From contig MU623381.1 of NCBI GenBank assembly GCA_025201765.1, positions 1 to 64,000 on the forward strand: 64,000 bases of DNA, in the 5' to 3' direction. Below, one piece after another: positions 11,129-22,705 of this stretch. This DNA is from Daldinia sp. FL1419 (lineage: Eukaryota > Ascomycota > Sordariomycetes > Xylariales > Hypoxylaceae). A program made the position numbers and the translations under genes. Numbering within the stretch: the first letter of the stretch is position 1; every line of letters begins with the position of its first letter. Under the pieces are notes generated by a model. It had not been told where the DNA came from, did no database searches, and saw only the letters and a program-made list of their open reading frames with translations.

Positions 11129-12293
11129 TTATTCATCGAATTCGGAACCCCAGTCAATCAGCTTGATACCTTTGCCCCTTCCTTCCATGATACATTCAAG
11201 TTTATCCTCGTTCGTAACCCAACCTTGACGTTTAGTTCCAATTGCAAATCTGATTGGGTCGCGCCACTACGATACTCATAGTTAGTAATTAGGTAGGTAT
11301 TCTTTACCAAGTCCGTTCGATGTCACGTACCTCTTCCCACCACGTCAGTTCGCTCTGCACGACGCACTTTCGACCCTGCTCGCCGTTCTTGGTCGTCGCG
11401 AAGGGCCACACTGCCTTCACGACCTCGTATTTGCTCTTACTCGAGAATAACGAGGTAACACTCTTCAAGAATTTATTATACTTATCCGGGTTTTGGATAA
11501 CGACCTTGGCGTGCGTGACGAGGAATTGCACTGTGACTTGGCCTTTATAATCCGTGGAGGCAACAAGACTTCGGGCCTGGCCTTCTAACCAGTTTGTATC
11601 GAAGTTTGCTATAACCCGCTCTAGCGTAAAGCTCTTTATGGTAGTCGAGTCTTTGGTGAATCGATCACACCACGCCTCTAATCCGTTATCTACACCAAAG
11701 TCGGGCTTCAGCCCGGGCTCGCTACCGCCGCGAAGGGCTACCTCATCTTTGCTAACACATCGGAGATAGTCGAGGCGATCGTTAGGGTCGTTAGGGACAA
11801 GCAAATTCATAAGATTTAGCTTGATGCTAAAGTCAACTTTGCGACCCCGATTCCCCTGTATGATTATTTGAGGTTTGGGGGGGACCGTAGCAAGGCCTCG
11901 TATGAGCGTGGCTAGAGCGTTGGTATTTTCTGAAAGATAATTGGCTTTGCTTGTGATGGTAGTGCTATCGGGCGATAGATCGAACAAAGGCGGCAGGTAT
12001 TGGCTATAGTCTAGTATTGGAAGACCCGGATAGTATTGTGGACCTTTCGGTAAGTGAGAACGGGCTTGAGGTTCTAAAGAAGTATCTGAAGGGCCCGAGT
12101 AAGGCGGCGGTTGGCTGAACGAACTCCCCGTTACATCTCTGGTCAGTGGCTCCGTCGGGATATCCGTAGGAATCTCTGCTGTCGGTATGGAGCCCCGGGA
12201 ACCCTTAGTGGCACCCGAGGGATCGGATGGACGGTGGACTGGACCGGTCGATCGCGCGGTCTTATCGGCGACGATAGACGAGGGACTGTCCAT
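11129..12293 (-). CDS. conserved fungal protein of unknown function
   Basis: Two exons, 12293-11331 and 11266-11129, give 366 residues. The 64-bp intron has a GTACGT donor, an ACTAACTATGAG branch site and a GTAG acceptor, phase 0. The first 120 or so residues are Pro/Ser/Thr-rich and probably disordered. The folded part (about 120-366) has a hydrophobic strand pattern (PQIIIQGNRGRKVDFSIKLN), a long amphipathic region with DNRLDYLRC-like and WCDRF motifs, and a C-terminal tryptophan-rich motif (LTWWEEW across the splice) followed by DPIRFAI and RQGWV. No signal peptide or membrane helix is seen. The C-terminal WW-x-x-W-x-D pattern is one I have seen in uncharacterised fungal proteins, but I cannot name a function. 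Confidence 0.75.
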
Positions 12294-13627
12294 TCTGGTA
12301 ACACTACCGATCCAGTGTAGAAGTTGATTGTAGCGCGTTTGCCCTAGAATGGATTGCCAAGCCTTGAAAGACCAGGGATTTAGGGGCTAGTTAATACACT
12401 GAGTTAGGTAGTTATTACAGTAGTAAAACAACACGCCTAGGTTAACTAGTTAGGGATGTTATACAAAAGGTTTAACTAATTGAATATAGGCGGGTTTTGT
12501 TAAGCCGCTACTTTGGTCTCCGTTTATTCAAATGGGATAAAAAGAACAGACAGAAGAACGAGAAATTCATGAGAATTTGAGCAATTGTAGAACCGCTTCT
12601 CAAAGTCAAAGCTGAAAGACGATCACTATTAGGATTGTGGCGAAGTAGAAATGCGATGCGGAGCTAAGAAGCAATGTTTGGTCTTGCATACCCGGTACAA
12701 GGTACCTTAGAAGTCCTTAGATATTAGCGATGGCCAGTTATATTAGCGGTAGCCGGCAGCAACACTGAACTAATGTACTGCCTGCGAAATGCGCCCGTGG
12801 CGGTGCTCGCACCCGGCATTGCGCCTGGGGAGAAAGTCACAATCACATTTCTGAACGGCTATGCACTTTGAATGGCGTTATGTAGCGGGGGAGGGCGCCC
12901 CAAAAATGATAGCCCGAGCCACGACAACCTTCTAGGTTAAAGAAGGATCCCTAGCTATCGGCCTATTTCTTAGCTTTCTTTATTTTTTATTTTTTTCCAG
13001 CTTCTCTAATATCTCTCATATTTAGAGACTTTTGTTTTTTTGCTAGGAAGCGCTTTAATATTAACGACTTATTTAGAGGTCTAACGAGATAAGCCGTCTA
13101 GAGCCAATTGTGTATAATATCCGTGTATGGATCTGTTGGTCGTATTTGATATTAACTTGAGCAACGTTCGAGAAATAATTGCGGCACGTAGTGGAGTTGT
13201 GTATAAGTCAAGCCAACTTCACGAGTAAAAGGGGTTCAGATCCAATTATTAAGCTACACACAATCTCATTTTTAATCTTTTCTTGTTGGATTAGTTAATG
13301 GCGATGTTGCTACTACCAACAATTGCGCGATACGTGCTTCTCGGTTTGATAAGAGGCAACTAAGGTAGGTACTTGTACCTAGGTAATTAGGTACCTAGGT
13401 AGTTGATAATTCCGTAATTCTGTTTCGCTACCTCCTAACCTAACCTAACCCAACCTAACCTAATCTAATACATCTACGTACGCACCCATCGTGATGATAT
13501 AGCCAGACTATCAACCCAAATTCCCAGACATTTATTAGTGTTAATTAGCCACAAAGTTGATGAATAATGGCCAAATAAGATATTTCTCCAAGATCAACGT
13601 TCTCTCCGACGTCTCCTCCAACCCAAT
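12294..13627. other. intergenic region with T-rich and CCTAA-rich tracts
   Basis: No gene. The region holds T-rich runs near 12975-13040, a nest of TAGGTACCTAGGTA-like palindromes near 13365-13405 and a degenerate CCTAA tandem at 13434-13470. It probably includes the promoter of the conserved unknown gene. Confidence 0.5.
13434..13470 (+). repeat. degenerate (CCTAA)n tract
   Basis: About seven imperfect copies of CCTAA/CCCAA in a row. The reverse strand reads TTAGG. The canonical filamentous-fungal telomere unit is TTAGGG, so this is only telomere-like. Confidence 0.7.
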
Positions 13628-14732
13628 TTAGTAGCCCAGGGAGATGAACAGCTTGACTCTTTCCTCCATACGCTCAATCCAGCGCTTTGCTCCGTAATAG
13701 TCTTGTTGGTGATGGTCGTTGTCGGTGCCGATAAGTGCTATCTCGTATTTCAACTCCATCTGTGCGTACTTCAAAGCCTTGTCGAAGTTGCAGCACCCAA
13801 AGGCACGTTCCGAACAATCGCGAACACTATATCACCACGGTTACTTTTAAACGACTGCAGAACAGAACAGGACATCTGAGACTAAAAGTCACTTACGCTC
13901 TACAGAGCTCCATACCACATAGCCGTTCCTTTTTGAGGAGACTTAAAAGCTCTTCTGCGCCTTGGAGAGCTTCCTCGGCGCTGTCAAACGCGTCGGCGCC
14001 CAGAGTCCCAACCCCACGGTCCCCAGCCTGATCCCAAGCCGCTAGGGCCTGATCGAGAACCAGCATGCGATATCGTGTTTGGTCGAGTGCATCGTCGGTA
14101 CAAGCCACACAGTTGCAAGTGATGCGCCAAACATGATACAAGGACAAGGCCCGCTGTTTGCGAACCCGACACACGTTCCCGATGTAATTCACAAATATCT
14201 GTTCGCCGGCTTTGATATCGTGGATGGCGTGTATGGTCAGCCGCCCTAAAGTCGCGTTCCAACAGTTGTAGGCGTTAGGGATGCAAGAATGGCGCATCCT
14301 ACTGTATAGAGAGAAGATACCCGAGCCGTGTTTCCCTTCGGGGCCCAGTTGGACGTTGCTGTAGACGTAGACGAGGCAAATGCGTATGGTTTTGTTGACT
14401 ATCTTCCGCATCCTTTTCCCTTTCAGTAAGCTTCCATTCTTATCTTTCAGCTTCTTGCTTTTGTAGAAGCTCCATGCTATTTCCTCGACAAACCCTTTTT
14501 CTTTATAGGCCTTCAGTAATTCGGGGTTACAGGGTATCCGAGCGAATTCGTCGACTTGATCGTCCGCCAGGCCGTCGACGGCTTTACACAACGCCCAAAT
14601 CTCTTCCGATTCGGACTTGAACGGCGGTACTACGATCAACGGTACTTCGGCAACGATACGCGTACCACGAGGAATGTTAACCGTCGCGTATACTGCCTCG
14701 CCGCCGGAAGCCAACTGGTGGGTTTCGACCAT
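13628..14732 (-). CDS. SET-domain protein
   Basis: Two exons, 14732-13897 and 13826-13628, give 344 residues. The intron (70 bp) starts GTAAGT and ends ATATAG. Other nearby AG sites would leave an in-frame stop. SET-family signs are the N-terminal AVYATVNIPRGTRI strand (about 14-27), the RHSCIPNAYNCWN motif near 147-159, which stands for the usual N/R-H-S-C-x-P-N knot, and GEQIFVNYIG with the catalytic-type Tyr. A Cys-rich CNCVAC post-SET-like patch follows. The C-terminal helices (ALKYAQMELKYEIALIG; YGAKRWIERM) look like the helical tail of SMYD-like proteins. A lysine methyltransferase role is inferred. The target is unknown and could be non-histone. An upstream ATG (14828) with a GTAAGA donor does not join in frame, so I start at 14732. 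Confidence 0.8.
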
Positions 14733-15568
14733 TCCCCTAGGTGTGACAACTTTTATATTTTAGAGACTTTCCTAGGAATAGTTGAACTTGAGCGATGACT
14801 CTTACCCTGGTTTTCGTTCTTTGCGGCCATCTTTGCTCAACTTGACGGCGGTTTTGGTAGACTTCTGTTGTTGTGATGACTAGATACACTTTCGCGTACT
14901 GAATGACTGGCTTTGCTTTCTTGTATGGATAGTAGGTTAATACGACTATATACGCGAAGTGGCAAGACGTGTTGTTCTGTGCTAATGGGTTGTCTAGACA
15001 TGTTGCTATGCACAGACGGCCTTTATCATGTTTGCTGTCTTAGTTTCTCAGTTGACAAGAAGCAACCTGCCTTAGCAACTCTAGGCTTCTATTAATCTTT
15101 TCCGAGACTATATACAGGGTATCCATTATTTCTACATCTATAATGTGATGGTTTTGTTCTACTTTCATTCAAGTTCCCCTTTTCTCATGGTTAAGCTCTA
15201 AGAAACACGAATACTTAGGTAGAATAGCAAGACCACGAAATCCAAACCATCCTGCATGTTGCAATTCGTCATTATTCTTTAACCATGCCTTCAAAATATT
15301 CTGCACCTACACAAGTGCCTACCGCCAAATCTTTAGCTTATACCTCATATCCGATGAATTCTACTAAAGCCATCTAGATATTAGACTTTCGAATCGAATC
15401 CAAGCTAAGGTTGATTGATACCAGATAGATGCCAACCCGCCGGCTCACCTGCGTACTTAAGGGATATAATAGTATATACGGCGCTTTATCGCGACTTACA
15501 TGCATAATATTCATACTCGTTATTAGAAATGCCCAGTTTCTCTTACGGAGCTAACTTCACACTCTTGC
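14733..15568. other. intergenic region
   Basis: Upstream of the SET-domain gene. It contains an A/G-rich leader with one likely 5'-UTR splice donor (GTAAGA near 14802). I see no other gene. Confidence 0.45.
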
Positions 15569-15916
15569 ATGACCCAAGCGGATAATATAGCCGAAATCCG
15601 ATGGGAGGAAAGGATCTACCACGGACGAGCCAATGACGGACCAGAAGAGTATTCGAAAAGGGAAACACTCCACTCTTCCGTTCGGCGGTTTAAGGTACAT
15701 TTTTCATCTACCCAAACCTCTCCATCCTCGTCGACAAGTCTTTTCGAGGTAAGATCGACCATCCTCTACTTTACTCCAAGACGGGATATGGAATTTAGGC
15801 AGATTGTGTTTCCCCTAAGACTAGAGGACGTCTATGCCATCGACGCTTTAAACGTAACGCACCAACCCGCAACTAGCTTGGACTTGGGCTACGGAACGTG
15901 TATTAAGCTCATATAG
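15569..15916 (+). CDS. hypothetical small protein, doubtful
   Basis: An open frame of 115 residues with balanced composition, a Ser/Thr-rich middle and no signal peptide or helix that I recognise. It precedes the LPMO gene by about 170 bases and overlaps a shorter upstream frame starting near 15531. It has no recognised domain and could be chance or part of an unspotted spliced gene. Confidence 0.25.
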   Translation: MTQADNIAEIRWEERIYHGRANDGPEEYSKRETLHSSVRRFKVHFSSTQTSPSSSTSLFEVRSTILYFTPRRDMEFRQIVFPLRLEDVYAIDALNVTHQPATSLDLGYGTCIKLI

Positions 15917-16091
15917 AACTCGGCATGTCTCGCATGCAATAATGCCTAGTGACACGAACCCCTGTCCCACTACCGGGCGTAGTTATATTTAGTCTTGCTT
16001 TCGCCCTCCCGGTCTTGTAAGACTCTGCTTGATCGCCCCAAGGAACCCAAGAGTCGACTTCGTATCATCAGCCCATCAAATCATTGTCAAA

Positions 16092-16989
16092 ATGAAGTCC
16101 ACCTTCGCTGCGTTGGCTCTGTCTACGCTGGCAGCTACTGTCGCTGGACACGCTACCTTCCAAGAGTTATGGGTCGCTGGAGAGGATGAAGAGTCTACTT
16201 GTGCCAGACTGCCCGTACGTAACGCGTAACATTTTCAACACCCAGAATAAGGGCTGTAGAGTGACGAGTAAATATTAACGCGAGAGAAGGCAAACAACAA
16301 CCCAGTCACCAACGTGGGCTCAACTGACATCCGATGCAACGTCGGCGGCAACAAGCCCGCGGGTGCCAAGTGCAGCGTAGCTGGTGAGAAGAGATTCGCA
16401 GCACGAAATTATCTCCTATTCTAACATCGTTCTAGCCGGCGACACCGTAACCGTCGAGATGCACCAACAACCCGGTGACCGCGACTGCACCAAGGAAGCC
16501 CTCGGCGGAAACCACTTCGGTCCCGTCATGGTATACATGAGCAAGGTTTCCGACGCCGCCTCGGCCGACGGATCTTCCTCGTGGTTCAAGATCTTCGAGA
16601 TCGGCTACGACTCTGCTACCAAGACTTGGGGTAACGACATCCTCAACAAGAACTGCGGTAAGCAAGACGTCAAGATCCCGTCCGACATCGCCCCCGGCGA
16701 CTACCTTCTTCGTGCCGAGACAATCGCTCTTCACACCGCCTCGCAAGCTGGTGGTGCGCAGTTTTACATGACTTGCTACGTAAGTGACTGCTCTTGAGAT
16801 GCTTCGTTGGAATACTCTCGCTAACATTTTGCATAGCAAATCACTGTCACCGGCGGAGGTTCCGCCAACCCTCCGGGAGTCAAGTTCCCCGGTGCGTACA
16901 GCGCCAACGACCCCGGCATCAAGGTCGACATCTGGGGAAACAGCTTCACCGAGTACAAGATCCCCGGCCCGGCCGTCTACCAGGGTTAA
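16092..16989 (+). CDS. AA9 lytic polysaccharide monooxygenase
   Basis: Four exons: 16092-16214, 16290-16383, 16436-16779 and 16837-16989, all in frame, 237 residues. Introns are 75, 52 and 57 bp, with CTAAC branch sites in the second and third. The signal peptide (1-19) ends so that the mature protein starts with His20, the N-terminal copper ligand of AA9 enzymes. The second copper His is His99 in GGNHFGPV. The axial Tyr is Tyr183 in GAQFYMTCYQ, and a second-sphere His172 is present. Further family marks are STCARLP, DIRCNVGG and the LLRAETIALH strand. The enzyme oxidatively cleaves beta-1,4-glucans such as cellulose outside the cell, using H2O2 or O2 and a reductant. There is no carbohydrate-binding module or GPI anchor. 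The first intron acceptor was placed upstream of an NNNP segment because relatives carry a similar Asn-Pro stretch there. Confidence 0.95.
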
Positions 16990-17489
16990 GTTTCGAGATC
17001 GAAGACAAGCCAGCGCTGTTACACGGTTGCATACCTAGACGCATAGGAACATGGAGTGGTAGCGTGCATGTAGTTGCGTTCCTTACTATGTACATAGCGG
17101 TGTTGAAGCATTGAGTCTTTATCTTTGAACATTATCTGTTGAATTGACTAAAACGTAGTTGAATAACTGACAATCACTGAGTATGAGCGATAGTAGCCTT
17201 TCATATGCTCTCGCTTGGTTGGTCTCGGCTAGTCGGCGGCGTTCAGCAGTATTTATTTTTACATTAGATGGAAGGCTCGCATCTATTCGTTAATCTCCCC
17301 AGAGCATTGAACTTACTCTTCATCTCGAATATTTAGGCGGAATAGGTTTAAAAGATTATACGTATGGTCAATATAAATAGCTTAGGTAGTTGATCAGTCG
17401 TATACCTAACACCTAAAATTTCAAGGGGTCACAGCGGGTGCTAGCAGCTCACTTATACCTTTCATAAGCCAATTTTCCTAGCTAGCTAG

Positions 17490-17512
17490 ATAGGTAGGTA
17501 GGTAGGTAGGTA
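17490..17512 (+). repeat. (TAGG)n microsatellite
   Basis: About six tandem copies of TAGG read directly in the sequence. Confidence 0.9.
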
Positions 17513-18221
17513 TCATCGCCGTGAATATAATATTTAGGTAAGTCTAGTTTGATGATATGACATTACTCTACGACTTCGTAGTTTGCGAGTTGCTATTCGG
17601 AATAGATCATCCCGATGCACCGAAGGTTACGAATGGCTTCTTCCACGATTACCTCATGGACCAAATGTTTCAAACCACCTAAGCCTCTCTTCCTTTTGAG
17701 CGAAGAGGAGTGAGGATGTCCAATAAACCTACCACTATGAATTACCCATGACCTCATATTGCTTCAAAGAAGGTCGGTTACATTAACAATTCTTATAAAA
17801 GAGCCATTGAGGATTGCTAGCATATCGAGGAACTGCGTTATTATTGCTCTCGGATTGAACATCGCCCACCGGGGATTTCTTTATGAACCATCCATCTTCG
17901 GTTGTAATCCGGCGTTTCCATTCGATCGATCTCGACACTGGTATCTCCGTTGATAGAATTATATCGTTATTGTTTTCCATATTGTCGACGTTGGTCGATA
18001 ACTATTGTAAATCCGACATTCGGTAATCGTCGAATCCACTGTAATTATAGTGCGATAGCCACCATAGTGCCCTACAGTTTGCCGTCGTAAACTTGCCTTG
18101 CAGTTAGGAACATTTTGCTTTTAGCTACCATTTCAACATATATATTTGATAAAAGATATAAATAATATGTTATTTATTAAATCAAGCGTGCATGTATAAG
18201 AATAAATAATGAAAAAAGAAT

Positions 18222-18375
18222 TTAAAAAAAGCTGAGCCCCGGGATCCGAAGCCCGCTCCTTATGGAGGGGGCCTCTTCACCTGGGACCTACGAAAACACC
18301 GCGGACCGAGATTTTACTGACCTAGGAAGGCAACTTTTCACCGCTGAGCCAACCCGACCGCGGGGTGGCCTGCGC
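18222..18375 (-). repeat. candidate tRNA-derived SINE / pol III unit
   Basis: Read on the minus strand, this unit has an A-box match TGGCTCAGCGG near 18350-18340, a B-box match GCTTCGGATCC near 18254-18244, and a run of seven T about 18 bases later (18223-18229), the usual RNA polymerase III stop. The base composition is GC-rich against an AT-rich surround. The acceptor and T-stem partners of a true tRNA do not pair, and the A-B gap (about 90 bases) is longer than in most tRNAs, so a tRNA gene is unlikely. A SINE or an unknown pol III RNA remains possible. No flanking duplication was confirmed. Confidence 0.4.
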
Positions 18376-18845
18376 AGTTAGTTGCAAACATCCGTCTTTG
18401 GACAAGAGAAGGGTTTGTAATTGCTCTATATAAGTTTGCTTTCGGTAGGGGAAGGAAAGAGAGGGAAGGGGGGGGGGGTGCATGGGCCCGGGACCCGCTT
18501 GTAACTGATAAATTCATAGTTAAATAATAGTTAAAACATATCAATCTAATAAAATATTTCCCACAATCCCATTATAACTAATAAATCCCTAACGTACCCA
18601 AGATTCTACAAGCATATCGTATACTTCTTCGCTATGAGCATGCGCATCATAATTATTACCTTGAAGTTTTCTGTGTATTGCTTCTGATTTCTCATGTGAG
18701 GTGCTGTACTAGCATGTCACGTTAAGGAAATCGGGGGTTAAAATATCGTGATCGTGATCGTGGTTAAACCTCAAGGCAAAGGAAGTACCTAACCTTCAAG
18801 ACCAAATGCAACAAATCCCACATCATCGAAACTTCAACCTCGTTA

Positions 18846-19356
18846 CGCCAAAAATAAGATCAGAGAATTTGGGGCTATAGTGAAATACCCTGTTGAGTTG
18901 ATATCACCAACAGGACTGATCTTGAATAACGAGTGGACGCCAACTACCGTTTATTGTAGGAATACGTAGTAAAGCACGGGTCGAAATAGGCGCTTACATG
19001 GGTATTTGGCATACGAGCAGGAGACAGCGGCTAACGAGTTCCTGGAGAATAACGAGTTTCTGGAGAAAGATACCAAGCAAGACGCTGAAATTCGTACGCT
19101 TGTTGATATTATCAAATTCAATTCCGATAATTCAGACCGTAAGCCTACGAAGGAAGCTTACCAAAAGGCGATCGAGCACATGGCCAAAGTCGGAAAAGAA
19201 AATAGATTAGAGAGAGCCCTGAGAAACGATAAGCTCGATGTGGTTGTTGCGCCGATGGACAGCCCGATATGCTCCTTAAGCTATGCTTCGGGTAGGGATA
19301 ACGCTCACGTTGGACTATTCAAGAGTGTGCTAATAAACATAGGTATGGCCTGGTAA
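18846..19356 (+). pseudogene. amidase (amidase-signature family) C-terminal remnant
   Basis: Two stretches look like the C-terminal half of fungal amidases. At about 18846-18970 a frame reads IREFGAIVKYPVEL and onward until stops. At 19006-19356 a frame contains the helix pair ending TLVDIIKFNSDNSD, then IEHMAKVGKENRLERAL and the strand LDVVVAPMDSPICSLSYASG. The catalytic Ser-Ser-Lys part of the family is absent, stops fall between the two stretches, and the frame loses similarity after the last motif. It is best read as a decayed gene. Two open exons of a live gene are less likely because no N-terminal half is present upstream. Confidence 0.6.
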
Positions 19357-20461
19357 TTTGTTTAGTGTGCTTGCTATTACGCATGGTCATTGTTGTTGTT
19401 GGTCATCTCTATATTTATAAGTCTTGTGAACGTGGTGGCTGTCGTCTTTCCTACGTACCTCCAGTATCTACTAACTAATGAATGTTTCAATTTATGCTAC
19501 TTGATTCAATCAGAGTTATTAGTGTTAGCTACACTATTCACCCCGTATACTACGCACTGTAATAGGAGATGGAAGGAGTCGGGTAAACCCAAAGAGAACA
19601 TCAGGTGCTAAAACCAATAAGGGGCTATTCCGACCGTAGAATAAAATGTGAGAAACGGTACGAATTCTATGAAAGTTTAAAAATGTTCGAAAGTGCTTTC
19701 ATATATGTAGAAAAGATTCTACCCGCTTTTAGATTTTCTGTTAATACATACGACGTCCTCTTATTCAGATGACGTCCGTGCGCCTCGCCAACAGAAAAGG
19801 GGGAAAGAATGTAATCGGAATCAACCAAAAACGATCTTCATGCCACTTAAAGAACCGCAATACCAGGTCGTCCTCTTCGCCCTGTACTATATCCAAGATT
19901 TTATCCTAGTGTTTTCTTCGCGACGCTGCTCGTTCCTAAGAGAGGTTCTTGTCTCCGGGTCAAGGACGGAGATGAGAGTCGACAATAAGTCGGTTTTATT
20001 CGTCTCGAGATGTAACCTAATTTTCTCAGGTCTTTGCGTAAGCTTGATAGGAATGGCTGGCATAGCAAAAATCAGTTCGAATATAATTCAAGTACAGAAG
20101 TCACAGTCTTATTAGTCTACACCCGGTCATTGATCCTATATTCGGCTTAGAACTATAGGTAATTGAAATCAGGCCACCACATCTTTACAACAGCTCTACC
20201 ACCTGTCACAGCTGAATGCGGTCTGGGAGGATGGTCATTACGTGCCGCATTGTCAAGCCCATAAGCCAATAGGAAAGAGGTGCTAAGCAAATGTAACTTA
20301 GCGATAGGGGAAATCTGAACCCCACACGAATTCATAAAGCCGTCATCAGTAAGCAAGGACATCTCTCACTTCAATCAAGAATGAGTAAAAGTTCTAAAGA
20401 CGAGTCCTTTTTGTGAAACCATCCAGAGTACCTAATAATAGCGCTACCAACAAGAAAAACC
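19357..20461. other. intergenic region upstream of permease
   Basis: No supportable gene. Open frames at 19390-19611 and 19840-20115 are short and lack family features. Confidence 0.5.
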
Positions 20462-22252
20462 ATGGCTGTGCAGCAGCACGAGTCAAAGGGGCCTGGTTCG
20501 TCCGTGGCGGATGCGCCACATATGTCGAGAGACACCGGAGAAGATATAGAAGTTGTCTTACATGGCACTAAGAGAGCCATCAAATCCCGCGTATGTTAGG
20601 TACCTAGGTACTCATCCTTTTACCCTTCTCTGAGTAGCACCCGAAGCATGAAATAAGGTAACTTAACAGCTAAAGAATTTATTAACTAACTCGCACCGAA
20701 TTAGCACGCGCAGATGCTTGTTATAGGGGGCACCATCGGCACGGGACTGTTCGTCGGGACGGGCCAAGCGCTAGCAATCGCAGGCCCTGCTTTTCTCTTC
20801 ACGGCATATTTGGTGATCTGTTTCCTCGTATACGGGATCGTCACGGCGATTGTAGAGGTCGGTGCTTATCTGCCGGTCTCGGGAATGTCCGTGGCGTACT
20901 ACGGAAACCGCATCGTGTCGCCCAGCCTCGGATTCGCTCTAGGCTGGCTATACTGGTATACTTGGGGAATAAGTGTCGCGTACGAGATCACAGCCGCCGC
21001 AGTCGTGATTAGCTATTGGCCCACCACAGTGCCAGTCGCCGTTTGGATAACGATAATGCTGGTAGTTATCATTACGCTGAACTTCTTTCCCGTTGGAGTC
21101 TACGCCGAGGTGGAGTTCTGGTGTGCGTCGATCAAGGTGTTTACCATCATCGGACTATTGATTCTGTCTGTGGTCTTATTCTTCGGTGGCGGGCCAAATC
21201 GTACTCGCCTAGGATTTCGGTATTGGCAAGACCCTGGAGCAACCAACGAATATCTCGTAGGGGGTGCCGGTGGCCGATTCTGCGCCTTTTTATTCACTCT
21301 TATCTACTCATGCTTCAGCTTCAATTTCAGTCCAGAGTTAATCATCATCGCAGCAGGTGAGATGAAGTCACCCCGCAAGAACCTTCCCAAGGCTGCCCTG
21401 CACTTCATCTGGCGTCTAATTATGTTTTATGCCCTCGGTGCGCTTGCTATTGGTGTCATATGTCGAAGTGACGAGCCAGCATTAACCAATGGTGGGAAAG
21501 GGGCAGCTGCGTCCCCATGGGTCATCGCTATCGAGAGAGCAGGAATCCATACGCTAGACAGTATTATAAATGCCGTAATTATAACTTCAGCATGGTCTAG
21601 TGGAAATTCGGTACTATACATGTCCAGCCGTTCTCTATACTCGCTTGCCATAACCGGAAACGCACCTCAGATATTCGGTTATTGCAACAGGCACGGCGTA
21701 CCGGTATATGCGATTATTGCTTCGAGCTTATTATCCTTATTGGCCTACCTGAATGTTGGTGTTATCAGCGGCATCGTATTTAATTGGTTCGTAAGTATCA
21801 TCAATACAGCAGCATTTATAAGCTGGGTCTGCTGTTGTCTCATTTATTTCCGCTTCAAGAAGGCATGTGTCACACAGGGTATTACCAACTTCGATTTACC
21901 TTATACGAGCGTTTTACAGCCGTGGACATCGTGGATTGCCGTAGTAGCCTTCAGTATTTTTGGACTACTAAACGGATTCCAGGTATTCTTTCCGGACCAT
22001 TTCAACGCATCGGATTTCCTTACGGCATACATTGGCATTCTAGTATTCCTATTGATATATTTTGGCCACAGAATATCGGTTAGGAAAGATCCCTGGGTTA
22101 GATCACCCGACTCCGTCGACTTGAAAACGGGATTGTCGGATATATTAGCAGATGGAGAAGCCGATAACACCGCGGAAGCGCTAGTTAATGCAACCAAGCA
22201 TAATAGAAATTGGTGGTTAAAGAAGGCGTGTATAATATGGGGATGGAACTGA
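20462..22252 (+). CDS. amino-acid permease (YAT/APC family)
   Basis: Two exons, 20462-20590 and 20705-22252, give 558 residues. The intron (114 bp) has a GTATGT donor, a TTAACTAAC branch region and a TTAG acceptor, phase 0. The join gives the family-typical passage ending HAQMLVIGGTIGTGLFVG, where the GTIGTG loop of helix 1 binds the substrate backbone. About twelve membrane helices follow. Other marks are ELIIIAAGEMKSPRKNLPKA in the loop before helix 7 and the NAPQIFGYCNRHGVPVYA segment. The soluble N-terminus is short (about 45 residues) and the C-terminus ends with a Trp-rich tail, usual for yeast GAP-like transporters. It imports amino acids with protons across the plasma membrane. Specificity cannot be told. 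Confidence 0.93.
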
Positions 22253-22705
22253 AGCAAGAATAGTACAGACTTCCGCGGTCACCAGGTTATGCCGAAGGCC
22301 GAAGCCGAAACCGAAGCCGTACGCGTGTAGGGGGTGAGCAGAAGGACCCTGGGTAGTAAGTACCTAGGAAACCACCTATAGGGGTATAAGATTAACAAAA
22401 ATATCTAATTTACACAATAAGTTTACATTCGAAAAGTGATATATAAATAAGTCCAAATTATCCGCCTGTCAGAACATAGTCCGCATCATATACCTAGGTA
22501 CGTATTATTTATAGGCCGAGTAGTTGAGGTCTATAATACTCTTGGCAACTTGGCTATTTGAAACCTCGTTATTATTAGGTAATAGATTTTGCTCGACGAT
22601 ATATAAGTACCTGCTACGCCGGGTCAACCAGGATGACACAATCTTGGTCAACACTTCAACTCCACTCTCCTATCATTACTATCCTCCTTCTGATATTCAC
22701 ACAAC
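22253..22705. other. intergenic region
   Basis: Between permease and acetyltransferase. It has GAAGCC-type short repeats near 22290-22320 (CCGAAG repeated) and TACCTAGGTA near 22491. The right end is a CT-rich promoter. Confidence 0.5.

Larger units (their letters stand above)
16990..18845. other. gene-free stretch with repeats
   Basis: No gene recognised. It carries a (TAGG)n run at 17490-17512, an AT-rich patch around 18130-18230, the SINE candidate listed separately, a run of 11 G at 18468-18478 and a GC palindrome just after. The right end runs into the amidase remnant. Confidence 0.5.

Noticed and set aside
14738..14828. First coding exon for the SET gene starting at 14828
   Set aside because: Splicing to the following exon breaks the frame with the available donor and acceptor. 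More likely a 5'-UTR intron.
19840..20115. 91-codon frame before the permease
   Set aside because: No family features. Stops lie in all frames on either side and it lacks a plausible leader.
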